Positions 14,701 through 23,300 of a DNA stretch of 64,000 bases are shown piece after piece (within the stretch, counting starts at the first letter, position 1; every line of letters begins with the position of its first letter). The notes beneath the pieces are model-generated. The model did not search any database and had not been told where the DNA came from. It worked only from the letters and a program-made list of their open reading frames with translations. Made by a program: the position numbers and the translations under genes. This DNA comes from Latrodectus hesperus (Eukaryota; Arthropoda; Arachnida; Araneae; Theridiidae), in the NCBI GenBank assembly GCA_037975125.1, contig CM075862.1, forward strand, positions 64,384,078-64,448,077. Reading direction: 5' to 3'.

Positions 14701-17700
14701 TTCAGAATCAATTTCTTGTTTTCCCATAATAGGTTCTGTCAAATGACGAATATCCTCATTTGAGATTGCTAGTTGCTTTTTCTCCACACTTTTTCTTTAA
14801 ATTGCTTGTATCACTGTTTTAATACTGTCTTCACTTGAAGAAGGTTGATTTGATTATCAACAATTAAAACATTTGCTTTTGTGGAACCATAATATTAAGT
14901 TATTTTTTTAGCATGGCAGCCTTCTGTAGATTGTTTCAATTAGAATTTTGTTGTCACAACTATCAACTTATGCAGGTTATTTAATATTTCAAGTTTTATT
15001 ATATAAAACTATTTTAAATATTTTAAAAAGAGAGAACAGAATATACATGTTAATCAGGTATGAATATTCTCAGTAATTTTGAACAACCCTGTATTTGTAA
15101 ATCAAATTATTTTTAACAAAACAGTCTTTTGTTTTTTAAAATTTATTAAAATTTATAAATTATTTATCATGCATATTTGATATGATGTAAACTTAAGCAT
15201 TTGTTTTACCTTGTAAATATTAATTTAATTTTACTTTGACTTTTTGTGGAACAATATTCCTCTTTATATTTGATTTTGTTTTTAGTTTCATTATATTACA
15301 CTATGGAGATTTTCAGTTTCAATTTTCATACATCTTTTAAAACATATTGTAATCCGAATTAAAGTTAAAAAAATCAGGTGATGTGATAGTATAATTTCCT
15401 CCTGTATTACACAGGAGGGACGAGGCCCACCTCAACATAGAACAGGTAAAGGATCAATGGATATTCAAGTACATAGGAAACCTACAACCCACCCCAGTTT
15501 GACTGACAGAACATCTAATTTGGTGGAAGGCTCTGTTACAGAAAGAACTTTCAATGTAAGTGCAGCTGGGTTCAGCAATCTTGGTAAATTTTATTTCAAA
15601 GGCTGCTGCATGCCTTTGATATATTTTATGCAGTGGTTTTGCAAAAGTGGATGTTCTGAGCAAATCTTTGTTTCTTACCTTTTTGTTAGCTTGGTGTTAT
15701 GTATGAATCTTTATTTTTTCTAACATGGGAATGATTTTATTTTATTTCAGTCTAGTGTTATGTTTCAGTGCTCATCTCCTTATATTAGTTGCAGGGAACT
15801 TTCTTTTGTTTCCATGAGTTTCATCAGATTTCTTTTAATCTGTCTTGCTAGAATATTTATGCTGGTCAATTTGTTTTGGTGGATTTTTTTAATTTTTAGT
15901 TTTGTCTGATAGATTTTGTTTTTATGCTTGCTATAAACTTTCTTTGCTTGTCTCTTCTTAGATCTCCTTAAATTTTTATGAATTTTAAACTTAGATTAAA
16001 TGGATATGTCTTAATAATTGTGTTATAAACTTATTACTTATTTTACTTTATTTATAAAAAGACATGTTTCCAAAAGTATCTACTAGTGATTTCTTTGGTA
16101 ATTTTTTTTTATTAAATTTATAAGATTTTACTTTTAATTTTTAATTCATACTTTTAAGACAAGAGAACTTTTAATTTCATACAATTAAAAATTCACAATA
16201 AACTTTTGTGGCAAGTGTATTTTCTTTGGTTAGAGAAATTTGGATTCAAAGATAGTCAAAAAGTTTGAATAATAAAATCTTATTAATTTTTTAAGAAAAG
16301 ATATCAAGTATGTGAAGAAAATAATTTTCATACAAGTTTTCATTTACTATGGAGTAGTTTGCTTAGAAAATAGTAATTATTTTTTAGAATAAAGAGTGAA
16401 TCTTGAAAATGTGTTTAATCCCCCTTCCCAATGAATAACTGCTTCTTATTTCTTGATATTGCATGTCATTTTGAACTTTATTTTGAAAGTAGACTCCCAG
16501 CTTAAATTCATGTTTTTTCTCTTGAATTTCAGGTGCCATTTGTATTTGTTGGAACAATAGAAAGTATAACAAATGCAAAAATATTGCTGGAATATCATTT
16601 GGCTCATTTGAAGGTAACCTTTTTGTTTAAAAGCTTGCTTTGTAAATTGTAATTTCTCTGTAATTAAATCCCCTCATTCAAGGATGTGACTTTTCTCCTG
16701 TTTATTAGCATTTAATCAAAGAGAATGTGCCACAGCCTATTTAAACTTTTAATTGATTTCTAAATAGTTTATTAATGATTCTATTTAAATTAACAATATA
16801 TATCTGTTCAACTGCAGTTATGATAATATTATATAATTGTTTACCAATTGATTTATTTAGTTTTATAATATTTGATTAACATTTTTCATCCAAGGGAAAG
16901 TTTGATTAGCACCTTGTAAGTGCTCTTTTATTTCTTTCCTCATATTATGTTAAGATTAAAATAGGTGAGGTACCCCAAATTAAATTAAACATATCAATAG
17001 CATTTTATGACTTGTTATAAAAGTATGTATAAAGTTATTTTATGTGTATAACATATTTGCACAAACAAAAAATGACTAATAATTCATATTTGTAAGTTTA
17101 GATAATGTCTTATGGTTATTTTGTGCATGAAATGGTTTTATCCTTAAAATCTTTCAACAAGATAAAACAGATTTTCGATATTGTTGCCTTATTAGTGAAC
17201 CTGTTTTGGAATTTGGATCTGCTGTCTTATTAATGATGAGTTCAGAATTATTGAAATGAAGATTACTTTATATTTCTGAATATCTATTACGAAAAAACGT
17301 CAACTTCAGTATGTACTTCACATTTCTCCTGTACTAATGAAGGATATCCAGTAAGCAATAAAAATCCTAATTTTCCTCAGTCTAGAAAATGTAAGATGTA
17401 ATCTTCAGTGACGTATATGAGATTCTGACTATATAAATTGATATCTCTTCATCAAATACAGTGTCAGAAACCTTAACATGTTTCTTTACTTCTAATAACT
17501 GCTTTACTTATGATCAAACATTCTCAATGTCGTTATCATTTATGAGTGGTTTTACAAAGTTGAGTCTTACTTTTTGTCTATCTGAATTTGTTCCTGATTC
17601 TTACTTTTAGTTTTTTTCATGTTTTTGTTTTTCTTTAATTTTAGTAAAATTGATGTTATTAGTATGTAATCTGGAAGTTATAGTCAAAGCACTCAAAAAT

Positions 17701-18897
17701 TAGTCTTCTGCGGGACAGTTGATTTCTAATGTAGTCTTGTCAATGTTTTCAATATTTGAAAGAACATCAACTTAATCAAGAGGAAGTTCAATAATATCAA
17801 CAATAACATCAACACTACTTTCAAAATTTTTTCACTATGGTCATTTATGGTATCTTCTAATTCAGCAAATGTAAAGAAGTTCATACTCTCTGTCTCTCAT
17901 CAAATAAACATAACTATAAGAGAGTAAAAGAACATGATATCTGCCACAATCCCCAAATGAGTATTGTTATGAAATGATGAGTAAAACTATTTTAATAAAA
18001 AATTTAACTGAGTAACAGATTGTTACTGTAACTTCTAAATTACTATTTATCTACATTATTTCATCACAATATAAAAATATTAAATTAAAAAATAGAACAA
18101 TTCTGTTTCATTCAGCTTGTGGACAGATTTCAAATTTCTTTTTTGTAATGAAATGAACTACAGAATTCAACACTTTTTGCTACCCTTAACACTGAAATGT
18201 AGAATGAAACTAATTTGTGAGGCATCACAAATATATTTGTAATGCATCATGGTGTATGTAAAATTTCAAAATTCACAAATGGTCTTTGTGGCAACTAATG
18301 GGTTTAAAATTTTAGGGTGATATTTTTGCTATCTCTTCTATAAATTTCATCTTACTTTACATAACATTTATTGTAAATACGTGCACACCATAAAGTAAAC
18401 ATAGAAATTTATTATAATTTGCTTTAATTCATTTCATGAAGTTGTGATTTATCCCAATCTAGTTTTGTGAGTTAATATTAAATAAATCTATATATAAGAT
18501 AAAACTTTATTTTTTCTAGGAAGTAGAGAAGTTACGGCAAGAAAAATTAGAAATAGATCAACAGTTAAGAAGTCAAGTAGGAAATACTCAGAACTTTCCT
18601 CAGCCTCGGAGGCCTGGACCAGAACGAAATTACAATTCTGAAGGTGACAACGTTCGATTAAGAGGTGGTGGTCCACCAAGGGGAAGAGGACGAGGAGGTG
18701 GGCCTGGTCCTGTTCGGCGATGGGCAAATGATGCACGATTTAACAATAATACAAGCAATCACCCAGCAACATTGAGTGATTACATAGGCAATGCAGATAA
18801 ACGAGGTGGTCATAACTCTTATAGAGGTGGTGTCAGTAGAGGAAGAGAAAGAGGTAGTGGAGACAATAGCTCTCGTGGACTGCCAAATCGAAAATGA
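3661..18897 (+). CDS. Fmr1: Fmr1 (fragile-X family RNA-binding protein), 3' half, seven exons
   Basis: Seven exons with GT/AG junctions and compatible phases join into 359 codons ending at TGA 18895-18897. In window numbering, residues 1-39 match the stretch before KH1, KH1 has its GxxG loop GAHG at 65-68 after EDLMGLAIG, and KH2 has GKNG at 128-131 within [10 protein letters not shown]. The isoleucine before GKNG is the one altered in the human I304N mutation. VPFVFVGT at 208-215 is the C-terminal half of KH2, a leucine-rich export signal follows at 239-250, and an RGG box at 280-297. FMRP-family proteins bind mRNA and polyribosomes, repress translation in neurons and shuttle between nucleus and cytoplasm. 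The N-terminal Tudor/Agenet exons are absent, so the gene starts left of base 1. Invertebrates usually have a single gene, so I call Fmr1 rather than FXR1/2. Identification is very secure; the gene's full isoform set cannot be seen. Confidence 0.97.
5704..5877 (+). CDS. Fmr1: Fmr1 exon b (KH1 domain)
   Basis: The exon is 174 nt (58 codons, phase 0 to 0), with acceptor tttccag and donor gag|gtaact. It encodes most of KH1: [20 protein letters not shown], then [15 protein letters not shown] and the strand CTFKIFGE. The GxxG RNA-binding loop is GAHG (GTHG in vertebrates). It reads open back into the intron to an upstream ATG, which is coincidental, since the homology begins exactly at the acceptor. 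Confidence 0.97.
5945..6891. mobile_element. Possible degenerate piggyBac-like remnant
   Basis: The segment is less AT-rich than the surrounding intron. Around 6362-6450 a broken frame reads [20 protein letters not shown], similar in character to acidic piggyBac N-termini, and near 6866-6888 it ends ctggactcaaaaggttaa, like a TTAA-adjacent terminus. No matching left terminus was found, so this is a weak call. Confidence 0.25.
7025..7150 (+). repeat. SINE-like fragment in an Fmr1 intron
   Basis: This stretch shares an ordered set of matching blocks with 49128-49290: CCAAATG-TTAG, ATGGATTTGAAT-CCA, CAGGCTT--ATGT and TGATT. The GGATTTGAATTCC block resembles a tRNA B box, so a tRNA-derived SINE is plausible. 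No duplication was identified. Confidence 0.4.
7800..7878 (+). CDS. Fmr1: Fmr1 exon c (end of KH1, start of KH2)
   Basis: The exon is 79 nt, phase 0 to phase 1, with acceptor ctatttag and a consensus donor gtaagt. It encodes [20 protein letters not shown] and VPRILV; the next glycine codon is split G/GA across the intron. The alignment with the vertebrate AVKKARSFLEFAED and VPRNLVG segment is clear. At 79 nt with phase 1 it matches the corresponding human exon as I remember it. Confidence 0.96.
8016..8059. repeat. Perfect 18-bp inverted repeat with 8-nt loop
   Basis: The left arm GAATTCGTTGAATAGCAC (8016-8033) and right arm GTGCTATTCAACGAATTC (8042-8059) are exactly complementary around TACACAGT. 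It lies 138 bp after the exon c donor of Fmr1. It could be a palindromic MITE footprint or an RNA hairpin in the intron. Confidence 0.9.
8695..8787. repeat. (TA)n microsatellite
   Basis: About 90 bp of alternating T and A with one break (taat near 8751), in the Fmr1 intron between exons c and d. Confidence 0.95.
9641..9740. repeat. 35-bp tandem repeat, about 2.9 copies
   Basis: Copies begin at 9641, 9676 and 9711 with aaatagacctaaatat; they differ only in the next four bases (acac, gtgc, atac) before aactaatgaa. Very low divergence suggests a recent array in the intron. Confidence 0.92.
9955..10656 (+). mobile_element. 5'-truncated RNase H-bearing LINE fragment with target-site duplication
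   Basis: The 688-bp insert (9962-10649) is flanked by ATTGCTT at 9955-9961 and 10650-10656 and ends in an (AGA/GAA)n tail. One frame reads [19 protein letters not shown], then [20 protein letters not shown], the RNase HI motif. From 10164 a second frame reads [14 protein letters not shown] and [16 protein letters not shown], the usual C-terminal segment of these ORF2 proteins. The change of frame shows a frameshift around 10160-10200. RNase H places it in the I/R1/Loa-like group of non-LTR elements. It lies in sense orientation in an Fmr1 intron. Confidence 0.85.
9962..10511 (+). pseudogene. LINE ORF2 C-terminal remnant (RNase H)
   Basis: The RNase H part retains the GNERADELA motif, containing the last catalytic-site Asp region, but the rest of the polyprotein (endonuclease, reverse transcriptase) is missing and the frame is broken. 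It ends at a TAA at 10509-10511, followed by about 130 bp of 3' UTR and the tail. Confidence 0.8.
11120..11229 (+). CDS. Fmr1: Fmr1 exon d (KH2 core)
   Basis: The exon is 110 nt, phase 1 to phase 0, with acceptor tcccattag and donor gag|gtaatt. It reads (G)[19 protein letters not shown] followed by [21 protein letters not shown] is the KH2 GxxG loop, and the [13 protein letters not shown] block is nearly identical to the vertebrate sequence. It ends at the start of the variable loop of KH2, which in vertebrates is where alternatively spliced exons are inserted. Confidence 0.97.
12715..12970. repeat. Unclassified dispersed-repeat-like segment in an intron
   Basis: This roughly 250-bp block is visibly richer in G and C than the flanks (for example gcaccccagggccctcagtc, cttggggtcgataaaatg). 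No open frame or tRNA box was recognised. Compositional contrast alone suggests an inserted repeat. Confidence 0.3.
14309..14330 (+). repeat. 22-bp poly(A) run
   Basis: An unbroken run of A in the intron before exon e. It could be the tail of an old retro-insertion, but no duplication or body was recognised. Confidence 0.9.
15415..15555 (+). CDS. Fmr1: Fmr1 exon e (KH2 variable loop, possible cassette exon)
   Basis: The exon is 141 nt (47 codons, phase 0 to 0), with acceptor ttacacag and a consensus donor aat|gtaagt. It encodes a low-homology polar peptide beginning [13 protein letters not shown] and ending GSVTERTFN. It lies between PREE (exon d) and VPFVFVG (exon f), the position of the long KH2 loop and of alternatively spliced exon 12 in vertebrate FMR1. 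Because both flanking phases are 0, skipping keeps the frame. An internal gtaaag donor at 15446 would give 31 nt and shift the frame, so I reject it. Conservation is weak, so support comes from splice sites, open frame and position. Confidence 0.78.
16533..16613 (+). CDS. Fmr1: Fmr1 exon f (C-terminal half of KH2)
   Basis: The exon is 81 nt (27 codons, phase 0 to 0), with acceptor gaatttcag and donor aag|gtaacc. It encodes [20 protein letters not shown] and YHLAHLK, matching the diagnostic VPFVFVGT...AN-LLDYHL-HLK block found in all FMRP/FXR proteins. Confidence 0.97.
16614..18519 (+). other. Fmr1 introns around exon f
   Basis: The 977-bp intron before exon f (15556-16532) and this 1.9-kb intron after it are AT-rich with no recognisable element. 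Confidence 0.75.
18520..18897 (+). CDS. Fmr1: Fmr1 terminal coding exon (export signal, RGG box, C-terminus)
   Basis: The exon is 378 nt including the TGA stop (125 codons), with acceptor ttttttctag. It opens [19 protein letters not shown], the conserved leucine-rich nuclear export signal of FMRP. A polar linker follows, then an RGG box at 18655-18714 ([18 protein letters not shown]), which in FMRP contacts G-rich RNA, and a second Arg/Gly cluster (RGG, RGRERG) near the stop. In vertebrates this region spans several exons and a longer tail; here one short exon carries it all. Longer isoforms using another downstream exon cannot be excluded from sequence alone. Confidence 0.94.
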   Translation, partial: EVEKLRQEKLEIDQQLRSQVGNTQNFPQPRRPGPERNYNSEGDNVRLRGGGPPRGRGRGGGPGPVRRWANDARFNNNTSNHPATLSDYIGNADKRGGHNSYRGGVSRGRERGSGDNSSRGLPNRK

Positions 18898-20087
18898 CAA
18901 CCTTGCTAGCACCAGCAGAAGTTTTACAACTTGATACCTTTATCTTAAAATTGAGCAGCATTCTTTTTAGTGCTGTGCATATTTTGACTTGGACTAACCT
19001 AAGTTTCACTGTTGACAGATGTTCTTAAAATACAAATGCTGATAATTTTACGAGATATCCCACTTATGTCTATACCTCCTGATATGTCTCTCAAAGCTAA
19101 GAGCCAAATAATGAAAAGTGTATGATCACTTATCAAATAGAGCGCTAGCTCCCTTTTCATGCAGCTGGCAGTAGATAATGAGCACTGCCCTTCAATGTTC
19201 AATTAAGAGCATTGTGGTTCTCTGCTGTCATCATTGAGTTGATGTGCTAACAGAATTCCATTCCTTGACTTTTTATGTTTGAATGAATTTACAGTACTAT
19301 TTAAGGGTGTTCTGCCATTAAAATTTTCCCCCAAAATAAAATTTTTACTTCTGTTTGGTGATGAGCACAATTTCTTCCTTTATTATGCGATTCATTTAAA
19401 TTTTAATTGTTGCGTGTGAAATTTTCTGATTAAAATTCAATATTCTAAAAATTTTAAATTTTCTGTGACTGTACATGCTTACATTTCTTGTGTATATATT
19501 TATGTCCATGTATTATTTAGGCTTTCTGATTTAGACAAGCCTTGTAATATTTCATCTCTTATTTATGAGTCTTGGAAAATTTCATTGTAAATTATAAATT
19601 TGAAAGCAGCTTATTAAATCTTCTGGAAGTGAAGTTTTTTTGCTGGATACAAAGCCTGTAAATAATTGCTTTTGGCTTTGTAGAAAGGAGATTTTCTTTT
19701 GTTAGGAAATACTCATCATTTTTTTATTATTTCTGATTCCTAATTGGCAGATTTAGTCCTTGAACATGACATCTTTCCAGTCTACAGTGTAAAACAGTTT
19801 TGCAATAATGTCAGAATTTAAAGATACTAGATGTACAAAGAAGCTGATTACATCACTGTTGACGAAGGTGCTTGAAGCCAATACTTGAGAGTGGTACAAT
19901 CATAGCAATTGTTTCAGAAGACCATTACCAGATAGCGACAAATACCAAACCAGAGGAGAATTCTTTCAGGGCCGCAGATTTGATGAGAAGTACTACTTAT
20001 CCCTCTACTGTGACTTGGACTTAGTTGCCTAATAGACACAAGCAAGTTTTCCCTGTCCCGAAAGTGTCATGTTATCCAGGAACTGAG

Positions 20088-20109
20088 ATATCCCAATTTT
20101 TTGGGATAT
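20088..20109 (+). other. Perfect 9-bp hairpin in the Fmr1 3' UTR
   Basis: The arms ATATCCCAA (20088-20096) and TTGGGATAT (20101-20109) are exactly complementary around a TTTT tetraloop. It would form a stable stem in the mRNA. Its function is unknown; a chance 9-bp match is possible but the tight loop is notable. Confidence 0.6.
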
Positions 20110-20276
20110 GAAGACATCCTCTTTTGTAAAGGGAGTCTCAATCTATAGAATATGAAACAAAGTTCTGTGTACAAAAGAAGAATGTCAGGAACATTTGACT
20201 CTGAGAGTTTGAGTTACTGATGTCTTCTCATTTCTACAGTTTGCTTTTATATTAAAAATAATGTTCCTCAGGTTGT

Positions 20277-20282
20277 AATAAA
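20277..20282 (+). promoter_or_regulatory. Candidate distal poly(A) signal of Fmr1
   Basis: Canonical AATAAA about 1.38 kb after the stop, followed within 30 nt by a T/GT-rich stretch (gttggatgtttgttttt), the usual arrangement for cleavage and polyadenylation. A proximal AATAAA at 19335 is the alternative. Confidence 0.5.
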
Positions 20283-20300
20283 GCTGCCATGTTGGATGTT

Positions 20301-23300
20301 TGTTTTTATTTGAATTATATTATTCATATGTGTTCCAAATTTATTTGAAAAATTATGGTTAATTTATGATACTTAATAACCACCTGTTAAAGAAAGTACA
20401 CTGACTTAATTGTTTAAGTATTTGTGTGTGTTTAAAAATATTAGAATATCCAATATTTTTAAAAGGGCTTAGTTATTACAAATTGTTACTAAATGGATAT
20501 ATTTGCCACAGTTGCAATCTTTTCAACCAATTATAAAGTTATCATTCATAAAATAGATTAGATTTGGAAAAAATCTCCAAATATTCAAAATTTTTTAATC
20601 TAATGAATAATTTTACTCATTAGTGCTACTATAAAATAGAAAGTTTCAAGTTTTTAATATAATTGTCATGAAAATTTAATAAATAAATGAATACAACTTT
20701 ATCATTGAGCACTTAATCAAATATAGTTGTTTGATTCTGAAATGACTAAGTATCATTAGAGTATTAATGTTTAAAAACAAACTACTTCAGAATCTTGCTC
20801 ATAAAAATGTGTATTCCAAAAGTAATATTTAAAAGCTTTTTACTGGTATCTTTAATTTATTGCAGCTATTAGTAATAATAGCATGATATAAAACCTTCCT
20901 GAATTACTGTGTGAAGAATAAAATAGTTAAGACAAAAATCGATTAATTTTAGAATAAATGCTCTCCCCTCTAATTGTAATCTTAAACACTTCATTTAGAA
21001 TTAAGAATGTGCATTGTTTCATGTTTAGTTAAATTTCAAAGTTTTGCTTCTGTAATATTTTAAATGCTTTAAATAATTAAAAAGAAAATAATAATAAAAA
21101 TTCAAGATCATAAGAAATGTATTGAGTAGGCTTTAAGTAAAATCATAATTCATACAACTCCTTGAAACTCTTGAGACTGATTTTTTTTTCAAGAGCCTTC
21201 AAAATTATTGGAATTTTCAATCATTTTAAAAATAGTGAATCACATTTAAACATTTTTTAAATTCTTTGAAATTTTTTAAAAAATTATTTCAGGAATTTCC
21301 CATTTTATTAATTTTTAAATTTCTAATGAAATGGATTAAAAAGTATTATAACATTGATTTTAATGTTTCTTGTAGATATGAGCATGTCCATAAAGTAATG
21401 CAAGCTTTAATTAAAAATTTGAGCTTTAAGGTAATTTTTTTGTTTAGCAACTGAAAATTCTTAGGTGCCAATCGGTACGATTTCGCCTTAAAATCTAGTT
21501 TTTCATTGACTTGTAAGATTCTACAGCCATTGGATAAATTAGTGGAGAAAGTTGTTTGTATACTATCATATTTTTGTCTTGAAAAACTTATGATTTTGAT
21601 CTATAGGGATCTATATTTCCATACTTAATTAATTTAGTTTAATTATGTTATTATTGATTTAATGATTATTATAATCTTTTATTAATATTTATTAGCCTAA
21701 ACAATTATTGAATATTTAAAAAGCTAGTAAGTATCCATGAGAAAATAGAAATGCAATCAAACTGCATCCATGTCAATTTGATTTATAGAAATTCCCCTTG
21801 TTAAAAATACTTTTGAATAAAAATTGTTAATTTTTCAAATTGAATGTTCACGAAAGGAAATATATGATTTTAATTTGAGAGTTTAATTTAAATGTAAAGT
21901 TTGTTTATATAAAATATTAAAATAGTTGCAATACAGTTACCCATTTGTAAAAGTCTAGACTTTTAGAAAATTAATTATGGAGAAAAAGTAAATTTATAAT
22001 TTTCAATCATCTATTAAATTTTACTGTTGCAATAAAGAAATGTTTAATTTAGAAATTGTATAAATATATAAATTCTGATCAGTTAATAATTATAAAATTT
22101 GATAACCTTGCACCATTACTTATGTGCTAGCTAGCAACTAGCACAAATTGAGTGTGATTAAGATTGTTTTTAATCTTTATTTCCTCACTGTGTAGATTTT
22201 GAAGTAATATTATTAGCAATGCAATATCCATTTAAGAAATTAGTCATTAATTTTTTTAAATGAAAAATTTTGGTTTAGCTATAAGGAAAAATGAATAAGA
22301 GTCCATACTGTGAGTGATGTCAAAAATTCTAAGCTCTTTTTGTTTCAGAAAATAAAATATAGTAGTGTAATAAAATAAATATCATATTGAGTTTTTATTT
22401 ATAAAATTGAGTATATATGAAATTGTTTCTGTTGAAAGATCTTCATGTTCCCAATGAATTTTTTTCTAAATTTTTTGTTAAAGTGGCATCATTGGATATA
22501 GCTATAATTCATAGTTTAATAATTGATCAAACTTATTTTACAATAATTGAATCAGCCACTGAAAATCATTTGAGTAGTTGATTTTACAAGGAAGTAACAC
22601 ATTAGTTTTTTCTTTGAAAAAAAATTTACTTTAACTTAGTAAATATCAGAAATGGTTTTGCTGAATTTTCTTTTCTCTTAAGCATTATATTTTTATTAGT
22701 TTTAAATTATTTCTTTAGATTATGTGTCAGTTCTTGATACTTTTATTTTCTCATTATGATGTAGTAATTGCTTTGGTTTGATTGTAAGCTCATAAATCTT
22801 GCCTTCTATATTTATTCCATTCTGAACTAGACCATCATAACAATGTATTTACAAGCATTTGAAATATTTTGGTAGCATTTTTCATATTATATACTTAACT
22901 ATATCAGATGATCGTAATTAAAATTGAAATTTCAAAACGTTTAAAAAAAATTTGCTCGAAATGACGTCACATTTGAAGGTGTAAATATTCGACATAAATG
23001 AGAAATTTTTGAAATTTCAGGCATTAGTTTCACAGGGTTTAACTACATATGAATCATAAAACACGTCTAATATGTAATTACAAGTGTTAAATCAACTATA
23101 CACTACAGTGTGCATGAAGGTACAGATGTGGTACTGCTTGTAAGATAATCCTATCTATGACTGCTGGTCATTTCCCATCGAATGAGAAAAATCTTATTTT
23201 TATCTATCCCGGGGCCAAAAACCACATAAAAATACGTTTTCAAGTTTCCTGAGATTGGCGCGAAATATGTTCAGTATGATGTTCACCTTTACATGCTTTA

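Larger units (their letters stand above)
11230..15414 (+). other. Fmr1 intron between exons d and e
   Basis: A 4.2-kb AT-rich intron, the longest seen here. Apart from the GC-richer block at 12715-12970 and the poly(A) run at 14309 I see no gene or recognisable element. Confidence 0.75.
18898..20300 (+). other. Fmr1: Fmr1 3' UTR
   Basis: The sequence after the stop is less monotonously AT-rich than the introns up to about 20.3 kb, which fits transcribed UTR. A proximal AATAAA lies at 19335-19340. A stronger candidate, AATAAA at 20277-20282, is followed by T/GT-rich sequence and then by typical intergenic DNA. Two exact Pumilio-type TGTANATA octamers (19491-19498 and 19657-19664) and a perfect hairpin (20088-20109) lie inside. 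The 3' end is inferred from these signals; no transcript data were used. Confidence 0.6.

Noticed and set aside
15415..15445. 31-nt version of Fmr1 exon e using the gtaaag donor
   Set aside because: It would shift the frame before VPFVFVG; the longer 141-nt version keeps phase and ends at a consensus gtaagt donor.
18488..18912. Minus-strand frames of 82 and 84 codons opposite the last Fmr1 exon
   Set aside because: They are antisense shadows of the RGG-coding exon.
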